Assembly (NCBI RefSeq): GCF_001709345.1
Contig: NZ_MDTQ01000001.1
Span: 868,001 to 932,000, forward strand
Direction: 5' to 3'
DNA: 64,000 bases
Origin: Terasakiispira papahanaumokuakeensis
GTDB taxonomy: Bacteria; Pseudomonadota; Gammaproteobacteria; Pseudomonadales; Halomonadaceae
This document shows, piece after piece, positions 34,564 to 44,207 of the stretch. Below the pieces are notes generated by a model, which had not been told where the DNA came from, did no database searches, and saw nothing but the letters and a program-made list of their open reading frames with translations. The number at the start of each line of letters is the position of its first letter. Positions within the stretch are counted from its first letter, which is position 1. The translations under genes and the position numbers were made by a program.

Positions 34564-34597
34564 AAGGCTTCCTTATGCAATGTATATAGCCTATATA
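34561..34597. promoter_or_regulatory. Two perfect inverted repeats between LysR and MFS genes
   Basis: CATAAGG-CTT-CCTTATG (34561-34577) overlaps the LysR start codon and TATATAG-C-CTATATA (34583-34597) follows six bases later. Both are 7-bp perfect inverted repeats and the second has the T-N11-A form of LysR boxes. Together they suit autorepression and control of the MFS gene. Confidence 0.55.
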
Positions 34598-34655
34598 TTT
34601 CACTTATGATAGCGAGCCCTTTAAGCTAACGCCATTATCTAATGAGGGGTTAAGC

Positions 34656-35888
34656 ATGATTGAGCAAGGTTCTACAGCATTCTGGCGGGCAACTCTGGCC
34701 TTGTGCCTAGGATCTTTTATGATCTTCGCCAATGTCTATACCACTCAGCCACTGCTGCCGATTCTGCGTCATGAGCTGGCGATCTCATCCTTACAAGCCA
34801 ATTGGACACTGGCAGTAACCACGCTGATGCTTGGCGCTGCCTTATTGATTTTTGGCCCCTTGTCGGATGCTTTTGGGCGGCGCAAGTTGATGCGTTTGAG
34901 TATGGCCGGTGTGGTGCTGACGACTTTGGCGTTATCGCAAGTGGATGACTATCGTTCTTTGCTGGTTTTACGAGGATTACAAGGCTTCTTTCTCGGTGGG
35001 TTACCGGCGATTGCGGTCGCTTATATGGGAGATGAGTTTAGCCGCAAAGCGTTGATGGTCGCTGTCGGGCTTTATATCAGTGGGAATACCTTAGGTGGGC
35101 TGGGCGGCCGTTTGATTAGTGGATTTATGGCTGAACACTTTTCTTGGCAGGCCAGCTTCTTGGCTTCAGGTATTTTGTCGGCGGTGATCTTACTGGTGTT
35201 CTGGTGGTTATTACCGGCCTCACAGCATTTTGAGGCGCGTTCGGCTCATCCGGTGCGGATGGCGCGTGATTTGTTAGGCCATCTCCGTAACCCCGTGCTG
35301 ATACTGGCTTACTTGATTGGCGGCTTTAACTTTTTTGTCTTCATTAATCAATACAGCTATATCACTTATCGTCTGAGTGATGCGCCTTTCAATTTATCGG
35401 TCGGGTTTCTCAGCCTGCTATTTCTCACTTATTTAAGTGGCACTTATGGGTCGGCGATTTCTGGTCGTTTTGCTCAACGCTGGCCGCAGCCTTTATGTAT
35501 GGCCATCGGTATTGTGATTTTAATGATCGGATCAATGGTGACGCTGATACCTTGGATTCCAGCGATCTTGGCAGGGCTTTTGATTAATGCTTTTGGTTTC
35601 TTTTTCTGCCATTCCAACGCCAGTAGTTGGGTCAGCCGTAATGCCTTACAGGCGCGCGCGGGCGCCAGTGCTTTATATCTGGTGTTTTACTATCTCGGCG
35701 CCAGCTTGGGTGGTTTCTATCTCGATGTGTTTTGGCATTGGAGTCGTTGGTCGGGTGTGGTTGAAGGCTCTTTGGTGATTTTGGTGGGCACCCTCGCGTT
35801 GAGTCTCTACTTGTGGCGTTTAACTCGGCAGCAGGAGAGGCCCGGTATGGCATCAGAGGGGGCTTTGAAAACCGGGGCGTCTTCATAA
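34656..35888 (+). CDS. MFS exporter, YnfM-like
   Basis: A 410-aa twelve-helix major facilitator. TTQPLLPILRHELAISSLQA, then GPLSDAFGRRKLMRLS (loop 2-3 motif A), and GLYISGNTLGGLGGRLISGF are close to E. coli YnfM, a putative arabinose/IPTG or drug exporter. It sits divergent to its likely LysR regulator. The last codons fall in a 19-bp repeat. Confidence 0.88.
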   Translation: MIEQGSTAFWRATLALCLGSFMIFANVYTTQPLLPILRHELAISSLQANWTLAVTTLMLGAALLIFGPLSDAFGRRKLMRLSMAGVVLTTLALSQVDDYRSLLVLRGLQGFFLGGLPAIAVAYMGDEFSRKALMVAVGLYISGNTLGGLGGRLISGFMAEHFSWQASFLASGILSAVILLVFWWLLPASQHFEARSAHPVRMARDLLGHLRNPVLILAYLIGGFNFFVFINQYSYITYRLSDAPFNLSVGFLSLLFLTYLSGTYGSAISGRFAQRWPQPLCMAIGIVILMIGSMVTLIPWIPAILAGLLINAFGFFFCHSNASSWVSRNALQARAGASALYLVFYYLGASLGGFYLDVFWHWSRWSGVVEGSLVILVGTLALSLYLWRLTRQQERPGMASEGALKTGASS

Positions 35889-35932
35889 TATCCGCACGTT
35901 TTCATCACATCCGCACGTCTTCATAAAAAACA
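35877..35932. repeat. Three degenerate 19-bp tandem repeats spanning the MFS stop codon
   Basis: Units ACGTCTTCATAATATCCGC, ACGTTTTCATCACATCCGC and ACGTCTTCATAAAAAACAG follow directly on one another. The first contains the MFS stop codon. Confidence 0.85.
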
Positions 35933-35946
35933 GAACATTTTATAAC

Positions 35947-35962
35947 GGGCCCAGTCGGGCCC
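35947..35962. terminator. Hairpin between convergent MFS and TauE/SafE genes
   Basis: GGGCCC-AGTC-GGGCCC forms a 6-bp stem with a tetraloop, 4 bp before the end of the TauE gene. The flanks are AT-rich on both sides, so it may act in both directions. Confidence 0.6.
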
Positions 35963-35966
35963 TCAT

Positions 35967-36743
35967 TTAAAAATTCACCCAGGCTTGCCAGCATAACCGA
36001 AGCCCAAGTAGCGTCAGCATCCACTTGAATAGTTGGTTGAAGCGTTGATCATCTATTCGTTTGAGCAGATGTAGTCCGGCCCAGGTGCCGATGAATCCGG
36101 CAATGATCATGAGGATTATCAGTCCAATCCACTGGGTGAAGACAAAGCCCGCGACGCCATAAACCAGTGCTTTGGGTGCGTGTTGTAGTGACATCGACGC
36201 GGCAAAAGTGGCGACTGTGCGAAAACGGTCCCCTCCTTGCTGTTTGATAAATGCGGCCACCAGTGGACCGCTGGCGCCGGCAAACATCGCCGCGAAACTG
36301 GTGATGAGGCTGGCGATCAAAATGCCAGGGCGACTGAGGGCCATTTTGGGCAGCTTGGGACCCCAGCAAAGAAAGAAGATAAAGCCTGCAATTGTCAGCT
36401 GTAGTGTTTCAAGACTCAGTTGCATTAAAAATAGGCTGGCCAGCCAAGCACCCAGTATGACACCAGGTAGAAACCAGAGAATGGTCTGCCAGTGGATGTG
36501 TCGCCAAGTCATTATGGCTCGATTGACGTTAGAGCCCATCTGCACCAACCCATGAACAGGAATGATGGCGGCTGGGGGTAATGTTAAAGCCAGTGCGGCT
36601 AATAGCATCACGCCACCGCCTGCACCGAGTGCGGCGGTTAACATTGAGGTGAAGGCCGCGGCAATGATCAATATTGTCGCAGTCATACTGTCGATGGTGT
36701 CGGGAAGCAGACTTGTGAAAAGGGTACTGGCGTCTAGACTCAT
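35967..36743 (-). CDS. TauE/SafE family anion permease
   Basis: A 258-aa membrane protein with about eight helices in two related halves (AAFTSMLTAALGAGGGVMLL; SFAAMFAGASGPLVAAFIKQ). Members export sulfite, sulfoacetate or other organosulfur or carboxylate anions. I place the start at 36743, where ATG overlaps the TGA of the upstream LysR gene (ATGA), so translation is coupled; a longer frame to 36830 would overlap that gene heavily. The LysR protein is therefore its likely regulator. Confidence 0.85.
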   Translation of the reverse strand: MSLDASTLFTSLLPDTIDSMTATILIIAAAFTSMLTAALGAGGGVMLLAALALTLPPAAIIPVHGLVQMGSNVNRAIMTWRHIHWQTILWFLPGVILGAWLASLFLMQLSLETLQLTIAGFIFFLCWGPKLPKMALSRPGILIASLITSFAAMFAGASGPLVAAFIKQQGGDRFRTVATFAASMSLQHAPKALVYGVAGFVFTQWIGLIILMIIAGFIGTWAGLHLLKRIDDQRFNQLFKWMLTLLGLRLCWQAWVNF

Positions 36744-37642
36744 GTGTTGAGTTCCGTTATTCGACAAAGGCCCTTCTGAACAAGGGGTTCTCGGAGTGTC
36801 TTGGCAAAGGCTGTTAATGCCGGCGTCCACAGGCTGGTTTCAGGGGCTGTGAAGTAAGTGGCGACCTGACCGATTGCTTCGGGCAGTGGGTGGCTGTATA
36901 CCTTGAAGCGATGCTGATGGGTCTCAAGCGTCATTCGAGGCAAGATGGCATATCCCATTCCAGCAGCAACACACCCTAATATGGCATCGAGCGTGCCGAA
37001 TTCGAAGATTCGGGTCGCATAGATTTCGTAGTGCGCCATTAATAATTCGATGCGCTGGCGATAGCTGCAGCCCTGACGAAAAGCCAGAAAGGTGGCGGTT
37101 TGTAGGGTCTGTGGTGTCGGCATCTCATCCATGGGCTGTGCAGAGACCAGCACCAGCTGTTCGTCGAATACTTTCATGTGATGCAGGCGAGGGTGGTTCA
37201 CTTTGCCTGCAACAAAGATGCAGTCGTGCTCCCCTTCTTGCATGCCTTTGATCAGGTCTGCGGTGGGGCCTGTTTGCAGTGTGATATCGATCTCTGGGTG
37301 GGTTTCGTGGAATTGTGCGAGGATGGGGGGAAGCCTGAGTGCAGTGGTGGTTTCCATGGCGCCGATACGGATGCATCCGCGGGGAGAGGCATTTTTCTCG
37401 AAGACTGAAAGCGCCTCGTCGTGAGCCGACAAGATGCTTTCAGCATACTGAATCAATGCTCGTCCCGCGCTGGTGAGGCGAACGCTTCCATGACGGTCTA
37501 TCAATTTGACATCCAGCTCTTCTTCTAGCTTTTTGATATGGGCGGTGACGTTGGACTGAACCGTATGCAACAACTCAGCCGCAGCGACAAAGCTGCGGGT
37601 TCGAGCGACTTCTCTAAATATCCGTAACGATTTGAGTTGCAT
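36740..37642 (-). CDS. LysR-type regulator coupled to TauE/SafE gene
   Basis: A 300-aa LysR protein; the ATG at 37642 gives the usual start MQLKSLRIFREVARTRSFVA with AAGG 8 nt upstream (an in-frame ATG at 37672 is possible). The helix-turn-helix continues as HTVQSNVTAHIKKLEEEL, close to PtrR-like regulators. It shares an operon with the TauE/SafE permease through a 4-bp ATGA overlap. The inducer is unknown. Confidence 0.88.
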   Translation of the reverse strand: MQLKSLRIFREVARTRSFVAAAELLHTVQSNVTAHIKKLEEELDVKLIDRHGSVRLTSAGRALIQYAESILSAHDEALSVFEKNASPRGCIRIGAMETTTALRLPPILAQFHETHPEIDITLQTGPTADLIKGMQEGEHDCIFVAGKVNHPRLHHMKVFDEQLVLVSAQPMDEMPTPQTLQTATFLAFRQGCSYRQRIELLMAHYEIYATRIFEFGTLDAILGCVAAGMGYAILPRMTLETHQHRFKVYSHPLPEAIGQVATYFTAPETSLWTPALTAFAKTLREPLVQKGLCRITELNT

Positions 37643-37850
37643 CTGCGGTGCCTTAGTGGAAACGACCATCATGATAAGCGATCAACGGTGCCATTATATA
37701 TCGCTTTTTATGAATTGATAGATGGCTGAATCTGCCTTTAGGCATGAATAAGGTGTGGTCTATGCGGCTCATGTTCATACGATTTCATACGATCCGCTGC
37801 ACCGTTTACACGATTAAAAATGATGTTTGATCATGATTCACGGGCAAGCG

Positions 37851-38321
37851 TTAGAATCCCCGAGAGCGCATACACTCTTGGTATTCCATTCGACGGCGAT
37901 CATACTCCTCTTCCTGCTCGCTCTCAGCGGGTGCACTGAAGCCAAAGCTGAAAATCTTGTAGCCGGCGATGCTGATCTGGCTTTCGGGCTGCTGGCCGAC
38001 CTGTAAGGTACAAGCCAACTGTGCTTGCTCGTAAGGAGATAAATTTTCAGGGTTGATCGAGCAGCCTGAAAGGCTCAGCAGTACAGCCAAAGCACCCAGG
38101 TTTAAAGCCCCCAGGTTTAAAGCCCCCAGGTTTAAAGCACCTGAGCTTAAATCACTTAAACCCAAAGCACCTCTCCGGTCGTCCCGTAAACGCCTGTTCA
38201 ATCGGGTCGCTGGTTGGCATCGTGCCCGTCGTCGATTGAGCGTATGTACGGGCTTGAACGTGTGTACTGGCTTGAAATCGCAAAAGGCACGTGTGATGAG
38301 GGCAAAGAATCGAAGGGTCAT
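37851..38321 (-). CDS. Putative lipoprotein with repeat-expanded N-terminus
   Basis: A 156-aa frame whose middle (LAVLLSLSGCS) is a lipobox, with cysteine about residue 86, so the mature lipoprotein would be only about 70 aa (SINPENLSPYEQAQLACTLQ and an acidic end, EEEYDRRRMEYQECMRSRGF). The region before the lipobox is odd: three 15-bp repeats code LNLGA three times and a separate 18-bp repeat codes FKPVHT twice. A normal signal peptide is about 20 residues, so the true start is unclear or the leader has been lengthened by repeats. Function is unknown. Confidence 0.55.
   Translation of the reverse strand: MTLRFFALITRAFCDFKPVHTFKPVHTLNRRRARCQPATRLNRRLRDDRRGALGLSDLSSGALNLGALNLGALNLGALAVLLSLSGCSINPENLSPYEQAQLACTLQVGQQPESQISIAGYKIFSFGFSAPAESEQEEEYDRRRMEYQECMRSRGF
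38095..38169. repeat. 15-bp tandem repeats inside the lipoprotein gene
   Basis: CCCAGGTTTAAAGCC occurs three times without gap (38095-38139), followed by two more diverged units. Being 15 bp, each adds five codons without changing frame. Confidence 0.9.
38241..38276. repeat. Two 18-bp repeats near the lipoprotein start
   Basis: CGTATGTACGGGCTTGAA and CGTGTGTACTGGCTTGAA are adjacent and differ at two positions. Confidence 0.85.
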
Positions 38322-38494
38322 GGCCTACCAGTAACTGGAATGTTAATGCATGCCGCCTATTATAGCGGTTGCCGGAGCCCCTCATAAATGCATTGCGTTA
38401 AATATATGATGCATTAAGTTTAGGCCCGTTATCATACCGCATGCGTTTGAACGTCAATGCGGTCAACCTAAGCCTGTGTGATTCATCGATGTTC

Positions 38495-38537
38495 ATATGG
38501 TGAATAGCCTTAATATGGTAAATAGAAGTCAATATGG
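38495..38537. repeat. Degenerate 18-19 bp repeats upstream of LysR gene
   Basis: ATATGGTGAATAGCCTTA, ATATGGTAAATAGAAGTCA and ATATGGCTTA follow in series, 40 bp before the LysR start. They could be operator sites as well as repeat decay. Confidence 0.6.
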
Positions 38538-38577
38538 CTTACAACAACGCAATGATCTGTAGGGACAAACTGCACGG

Positions 38578-39495
38578 ATGGATGACTTAACCGGGATCAA
38601 CCTTAATCTATTGCTGGCGCTACAGGCCCTGCTGGAAGAAAGCAGTGTGACTGCTGCTGCACATCGCTTAGGGATCACTCAGTCAGCGATGAGTCGGCAG
38701 CTAGCTCAGTTACGCCACCTATTTGCTGATCCGCTGTTAGTGCGGGTGGGAAACCGTCAGCAGCTCACAGAGCGTGCCCGACAATTATCGCCTGCACTGG
38801 ATTCATCACTGAATAGCATTCGTCAGTTATTGCATTTAGCGCCGTTTGATCCGACCCAATGTGTTCGTCGTTTTCACATTGCGGTGTCGGATTATGAGGC
38901 GCACTATATTTTGCCTGAGGCCACTGAACAGCTCATTCAACAAGCGCCAAGTATTGAATTGATGATTCATCCATGGACGCCGGATCAGATGCCCGCTCTG
39001 CGTGAAGGGGGACTGGATATGGCAGCTTGTATTCTGGATACTTCTCCTCCTGATATTCATGGGCGTGCCATTGATAGTGATTATTTTGTGTGTCTGATGC
39101 GCCATGGCCACCCCCTCGCTGAACAGTCGCTGTTAACGCTGGATGATTATGTCAATACGCCTCAGGTGGCCATATCGGGAGGTGGGGATAAAGTGCGTCA
39201 GATTGATAGCCTGCTCAATGATATGAAACGACAGCGACAGATCCAGGTTTGGGTGCCGTTTATTGATGCGGCGTTATCATTAGTCTCTGCTTCTAGCCTG
39301 TTGACGACGGTGCCGCGTCATATTGCCGATAACTTGGCACAGCAGTTCCAGCTGGTGGCGAAGCCCTTACCCTTTCAAAGCCCAAGGATCAGCTATTATT
39401 TGATTTGGCATAGTCGTCATCAACATGATCCGGCGCATCAGTTTGTACGGGACCATTTATTCCAAGCATTACAAGGTTCGCATTACTCGCATTAA
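38578..39495 (+). CDS. LysR-type regulator, NodD/LeuO-like subgroup
   Basis: A 305-aa LysR protein with the NodD/LeuO-type start INLNLLLALQALLEESSVTA, then GITQSAMSRQLAQLRHLFAD and PLLVRVG. No obvious target adjoins it, since the following gene is a chemoreceptor. The effector domain starts at about residue 92 (RRFHIAVSDYEAHYILPEAT). Confidence 0.88.
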   Translation: MDDLTGINLNLLLALQALLEESSVTAAAHRLGITQSAMSRQLAQLRHLFADPLLVRVGNRQQLTERARQLSPALDSSLNSIRQLLHLAPFDPTQCVRRFHIAVSDYEAHYILPEATEQLIQQAPSIELMIHPWTPDQMPALREGGLDMAACILDTSPPDIHGRAIDSDYFVCLMRHGHPLAEQSLLTLDDYVNTPQVAISGGGDKVRQIDSLLNDMKRQRQIQVWVPFIDAALSLVSASSLLTTVPRHIADNLAQQFQLVAKPLPFQSPRISYYLIWHSRHQHDPAHQFVRDHLFQALQGSHYSH

Positions 39496-39649
39496 GTCTA
39501 ATTTGACAATTGATAGGTCAGGGGCGTGTTCGATAGGGCGATGAGAGTGTGTGCAGGCGAGGTTCAGTATCAAGATAAATGAATAAAGATAAATCGCAGT
39601 GATGACGTGTTGATCGATAAAAATGAATAACGACAGGGTGAGAATGATA

Positions 39650-41518
39650 ATGACATTAAGCTTTCGAGTACGCTTATTGATCCCGATACTGGTTTTGTTA
39701 TTGATCGGTTTACTCGGTGTGGGTGGGGTGTCTTTAAGCATGTTGCAGCAAGAAGGGAAGCAAGCGATACAAGCTGAACTTAACAGCACCTTACAGACGG
39801 CCGCATCGATGTCTGAAGAATGGGTGGATGCTAAAGCCAGTATTGTTTCAGCGGCAGCCCATGATTTGTCCCAGCAGCCAGATGAATGGCTCAGACCTTT
39901 GAATATGAGTAAGCGTGCCGGCCATCTCACGCAAATATCGGTTGCGCTCTCCTCGATTCCGAATCTGCATCAGGCTGAACCCTTTGATGACCTACCGGAT
40001 GATTATGATGCCCGTAAACGTCCTTGGTATCAGAATGCCTTGTCACATAAAGGGACCACGCTGATTGAGCCCTTTTTTGAAGTTTCATCGCAGCAGTTAC
40101 GTATTTCGCTCACCCGCGCACTGGATAACGGTATGGAAGGCGTGGTGTTAGGTGAGGTGACGGTGGATGCGGTGCTGGCAAAGCTGATGAGTCTTTCCAC
40201 TCGTTGGACGTCCCAGCTGTGGCTGATGGACACGGATAATCAATTGATTGCGCACCCGAATAAAGCGTGGACCGGACAATCACTTCAATCTGTTCTACCG
40301 GATGCCGTGCTGCCGAAAGAAGGGGAGCTAGGTCAACTGACTTACCAAGGTAAGCAGTGGTTCACCTCCACGATTACCTTACCCAATTTGAAATGGCGTT
40401 TCCTTTTATTAGTGGATCGCGACGAAGCGCTCTCGGCTCAGCAGCGTTTGTTATGGCAGCTCATTAGCTTAGGGGTACTGGTACTGGCCATTGTGGGGGC
40501 TATTCTGTTTTGGCTGATTCACCATCAAACCAAGCCATTGCGCCGGTTAGTGGGGTTGATGAATAACATTTCCAGTGGCGAGGGAGATCTGACTGCACGT
40601 CTGGCCGTTGAGCGTCAGGATGAGTTTGGTCAGGTCAGTCAGGCGTTTAATCGATTTGTTGAGCGTTTACAAGGCACCATTCGCGATATTATTCAGTTGA
40701 CGGTACGACTGACTGACGATGCGCGTGGTTCGGCAGAGCAAAGCCGATTGACTTTGGATGAGTTGGGACGCCAGCAAGCAGAATTGTCACAGTTGTCGGC
40801 GGCGGCTCAGCAGATGTCCGCCGCGACGGGTGAAATTGCTGATAATGCGGATCGTGCAGCATCAGCGGCTCAAGAAGCGGCTGATTCTACCCAGCAAGGG
40901 TTGGGCGTGGTGGATCAAAACCGTACCGCGATTGATCAATTGGCTGGACAAGTGAATGGCGCGGCTCAAGTGATCGCAGAGGTTGATGGCCAGGCACAGA
41001 AGATTACTGGCATTCTGGCGACCATTCAGGGCATTGCGGAGCAAACCAATCTGTTGGCATTGAATGCCGCCATTGAAGCGGCCCGTGCCGGTGAACATGG
41101 TCGCGGTTTTGCTGTGGTGGCGGATGAAGTGCGTGAGCTATCGAGCCGAACCCATCGTTCTACAGAAGAAATCCAGCAGATGATCAGTGAGCTTCAGCAA
41201 GTGACTGGACGTGCAGTGAAAGGTATGCAGGCCAGTGAGTCGATGGCGCATGACAGTGTGAGTCATGCGACAGAAGCGGCTGATCAGCTGCGTCAGATTG
41301 ATCAAGCGAATGCCACGATTCGTGATATGGCGATTCAGATTGCCAGTGCAGTCGAGGAGCAAAATGCGGTGACGGCAGAGATCAGCGGCAATACGGATCA
41401 GATTCGGACCTTGGCTGAGACGCTATCTGAGCAAGCTGATACCGCTCAGCGTCGTGCTCAGGAGTTGAGCGATGTGGCAGATGCACTGAAAGCATTAACC
41501 GATCGTTTTAAAGTGTAG
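39650..41518 (+). CDS. Methyl-accepting chemotaxis protein, Cache type (paralogue 1 of 3)
   Basis: A 622-aa chemoreceptor: TM1 (about 9-30), periplasmic dCache domain (about 35-275), TM2 (about 280-300), HAMP (about 302-355) and cytoplasmic signalling domain with hairpin tip [21 protein letters not shown] use the ATG at 39650 because the two downstream paralogues start the same way (MTLSFR-RLL). Of the amino-acid-binding dCache motif it keeps Y119, R124, W126 and Y127, but the aspartate is replaced by E169 (GVVLGEVTV). Its mid-domain also differs from the paralogues, so it probably binds another ligand. Confidence 0.92.
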   Translation: MTLSFRVRLLIPILVLLLIGLLGVGGVSLSMLQQEGKQAIQAELNSTLQTAASMSEEWVDAKASIVSAAAHDLSQQPDEWLRPLNMSKRAGHLTQISVALSSIPNLHQAEPFDDLPDDYDARKRPWYQNALSHKGTTLIEPFFEVSSQQLRISLTRALDNGMEGVVLGEVTVDAVLAKLMSLSTRWTSQLWLMDTDNQLIAHPNKAWTGQSLQSVLPDAVLPKEGELGQLTYQGKQWFTSTITLPNLKWRFLLLVDRDEALSAQQRLLWQLISLGVLVLAIVGAILFWLIHHQTKPLRRLVGLMNNISSGEGDLTARLAVERQDEFGQVSQAFNRFVERLQGTIRDIIQLTVRLTDDARGSAEQSRLTLDELGRQQAELSQLSAAAQQMSAATGEIADNADRAASAAQEAADSTQQGLGVVDQNRTAIDQLAGQVNGAAQVIAEVDGQAQKITGILATIQGIAEQTNLLALNAAIEAARAGEHGRGFAVVADEVRELSSRTHRSTEEIQQMISELQQVTGRAVKGMQASESMAHDSVSHATEAADQLRQIDQANATIRDMAIQIASAVEEQNAVTAEISGNTDQIRTLAETLSEQADTAQRRAQELSDVADALKALTDRFKV

Positions 41519-41884
41519 TCATCCTGCATTCAGTTTTCCGGCCAGACAGGGGGCTGGCCGGTGTTTAGACTGAGTCCAGTGTTAGAAAGCACTCATCATG
41601 TACTTGAACAGCACTTATAAATGATACCCATACAGGAAAGCAGTGAGTGTTGCTGCTTTCCTTTTTTTGGGCGTGAAATTGAAGTGGTGCTTTATTTATA
41701 TTTTTTCGTCATGTTGAAGATGATGTGGGTTAAGTCATTATTTTCTTTCTATTATCCTATTTATTTTGCTTGCTATGCTGAATTTCTGTCTATACTAAAT
41801 TAAGGAGTTTTACCGGTTGCCCAGGATGGTCCTAGCTGCAGTGCGCAGGTCGCTGCTGATGATCTTCATAAAGAGAACTGAACT
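41519..41884. other. Spacer with hairpin and candidate promoter between receptors 1 and 2
   Basis: CCGGCCAG (41538-41545) and CTGGCCGG (41554-41561) form a perfect 8-bp stem followed by TGTTT, a likely terminator. The rest is AT-rich; TATACT at 41790-41795 with CTTGCT 16 bp upstream is a possible promoter for the next receptor. No gene seen. Confidence 0.55.
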
Positions 41885-43750
41885 ATGGGATTGACCTTTC
41901 GGACTCGTCTGTTGGCATGTGTCATCAGTCTTTTATTATTGGGTCTTCTCGCCGTAGGAGGGGCCTCTTTTCACATCTTAAAGCAAGAAGTTGAGGAAGC
42001 TTCCCGGGCAGAACTGAATAATACGCTACGTACCGCTTCGGCGATGTCGAAGGAATGGGTGGAAGCCAAGACTCATATGGTTGAAACCATGGCGCATGAG
42101 TTGCCAAAGGATAAGTCCCAGTGGGTTGAGATGCTGACGCTGGGTAAACAATTAGGCAATTTCTTCTACATGTATACGGGCACGGCGGATGGGGAGTATC
42201 TCCAAGCTAGGCCCGACATTGATCTTCCCGAAGGTTATGATCCTCGGACTCGCCCTTGGTATAAAACGGCGATGAAAGAAGGCAAGCTCACCGTGACATT
42301 ACCCTATGAGGATGTGGTCACGGGAGGCTTGTTTATTGCCATGACGATGCCTCTCGCCAATGGTATGGATGGGGTGATGTCAGCTGACGTCAGCGTGACC
42401 GATGTGGTCGACAAACTCATGAGCTTGTCTGCCCGCTGGACCTCTCAACTCTGGTTGATGGATACCAATAATCAGCTGATTGCACACCCGAATGAAGAGT
42501 GGATCGGAAAACCTCTGAATGATGTTATTCCTGATATGGTGCTGGCTGATGAGGGCTATCTCGGGCACCTGCATTATCAAGGGCAGGACTGGTTGACCGC
42601 CACGCTCACGTTGCCGGAGTTGAAGTGGCGTTTTCTGTTGTTAGTGAGCGAAAAAGAAGCGGTTGCGGCACAGAATCAGTTGCTTTGGCAGATTTCCTTA
42701 TTAGGCCTGGGCGTCCTGATTATTGTGGGATTGATTGTCTTTTGGTTGGTGCATCATTTGACCAAACCGCTACGACGTTTAGTGACCCTGATGAATGATA
42801 TTTCAACGGGTGAAGGGGATCTGACTTCACGACTGGAGGTAGCGCGTCAAGATGAATTCGGCCAAGTCAGCCTAGCATTTAACCGTTTTGTTGAACGCCT
42901 GCAGGGGACGATTCGTGAAGTGATTGCCTTGTCAGGCAGTTTAACCCAGGATGCGGTGGCCTCCGCGGAACAAAGTCAACGAACCCTCGATGAGATCAGC
43001 CGTCAGCAGGAAGAGCTGGCACAGCTCTCAGCGGCCTCTCAGGAAATGTCGGTGGCGACCGGTGAAATTGCTGGGAATGCGGAACAAACCGCAGCGGCGG
43101 CTCAAGATGCGGCGGATTCCACCCAGCAAGGGATGCAAGTGGTGGATCAAAACCGTGAAGGTATTAGTCAGTTGGCGCAACAAGTGAATGATGCCTCCCA
43201 GATCATTACTGAGGTGGATGATCAAGTACAGAAAATCACTGGGATTTTGGCAACGATTCAAGGGATTGCTGAGCAAACGAATTTGTTGGCGTTGAATGCG
43301 GCGATTGAAGCGGCTCGGGCGGGTGAGCATGGCCGTGGTTTTGCTGTGGTGGCAGATGAAGTGCGTGAACTCTCTAGTCGGACCCACCGTTCTACCGAAG
43401 AAATTCAGAAAATGATTGGTGAGTTACAGCGTGTGACTGGCCGAGCCGTGGAGGGCATGCAAGCCAGTGAGGCGATGGCCCATGACAGTGTGGAACATGC
43501 CAAAGAAGCCGCTCAGCGACTGACTCAGATTGATGAAGCGAATACCACCATTCGCGATATGGCGGTACAGATTGCCAGCGCTGTCGAAGAGCAAAATGCG
43601 GTGACTTCGGAGATCAGTGGTAATGCTGAACAGATCAAAGTCGTCTCGGAAACGCTATCAGAACAGGCTCACGTTGCACAACAACGCGCACAAGCGCTGA
43701 GTCAAGTCTCACTGTCACTGAAAGAGCTGACGGACCGCTTTAGAGTATAG
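41885..43750 (+). CDS. Methyl-accepting chemotaxis protein, Cache type (paralogue 2 of 3)
   Basis: A 621-aa receptor with the same layout as its neighbours. The Cache domain holds the full amino-acid motif: Y118, R123, W125 and Y126 in [10 protein letters not shown] and D168 in GVMSADVSV. It is therefore predicted to sense amino acids or related amines. The signalling tip [20 protein letters not shown] is identical to that of the other two, and the gene clearly arose by tandem duplication. No CheR/CheB-tethering pentapeptide is present at the C-terminus (LTDRFRV). Confidence 0.93.
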   Translation: MGLTFRTRLLACVISLLLLGLLAVGGASFHILKQEVEEASRAELNNTLRTASAMSKEWVEAKTHMVETMAHELPKDKSQWVEMLTLGKQLGNFFYMYTGTADGEYLQARPDIDLPEGYDPRTRPWYKTAMKEGKLTVTLPYEDVVTGGLFIAMTMPLANGMDGVMSADVSVTDVVDKLMSLSARWTSQLWLMDTNNQLIAHPNEEWIGKPLNDVIPDMVLADEGYLGHLHYQGQDWLTATLTLPELKWRFLLLVSEKEAVAAQNQLLWQISLLGLGVLIIVGLIVFWLVHHLTKPLRRLVTLMNDISTGEGDLTSRLEVARQDEFGQVSLAFNRFVERLQGTIREVIALSGSLTQDAVASAEQSQRTLDEISRQQEELAQLSAASQEMSVATGEIAGNAEQTAAAAQDAADSTQQGMQVVDQNREGISQLAQQVNDASQIITEVDDQVQKITGILATIQGIAEQTNLLALNAAIEAARAGEHGRGFAVVADEVRELSSRTHRSTEEIQKMIGELQRVTGRAVEGMQASEAMAHDSVEHAKEAAQRLTQIDEANTTIRDMAVQIASAVEEQNAVTSEISGNAEQIKVVSETLSEQAHVAQQRAQALSQVSLSLKELTDRFRV

Positions 43751-44207
43751 TGATTCAATTAGGCGTTGCGGCTCAATAAAGGGCCGCTATTTCATGAGTT
43801 GAGCTCTACCATCTGATGAATCCCGGAGGCGTTAATCCCTCCGGGATTTTTTTATGCTGATGATGAGCGATGCGATGATTGATAAAGCGCTATGGGTCGG
43901 TATGAAAATAAAGTGATTGTTTTCTGCATGTTTAAACGACATGGAGTGTCATGGTGTGATGACAAGATCGCATAAGCGTTTTGTTTTGCTTGATAGTTGA
44001 TAAAAATAGTCAACAATGGGTCTCTTGTCGTGAGTTTGTAAGCGCTGTGACACGATGCTTTGAGTTGAGTCGCTTTACTTAAACACGTTTTGAATATGGC
44101 TTGAGTCTTGCTCGGGCCATTTAGAGCAAAGCGATGATTGCGCAATAACAATAACCTGCCTTAAAGCAGGACTGTCAAAACACAGAAAATCTGGGGATGG
44201 AGAACTG
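43751..44207. other. Spacer with strong terminator between receptors 2 and 3
   Basis: An 11-bp perfect stem AATCCCGGAGG (43819-43829) / CCTCCGGGATT (43838-43848) is followed by seven T, a strong Rho-independent terminator. The remaining 350 bp are AT-rich with no recognisable gene; short minus-strand frames have no ribosome-binding site or family. Confidence 0.7.
43819..43853 (+). terminator. Rho-independent terminator of chemoreceptor 2
   Basis: 11-bp GC-rich stem, 8-nt loop and T7 tract. Confidence 0.9.
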
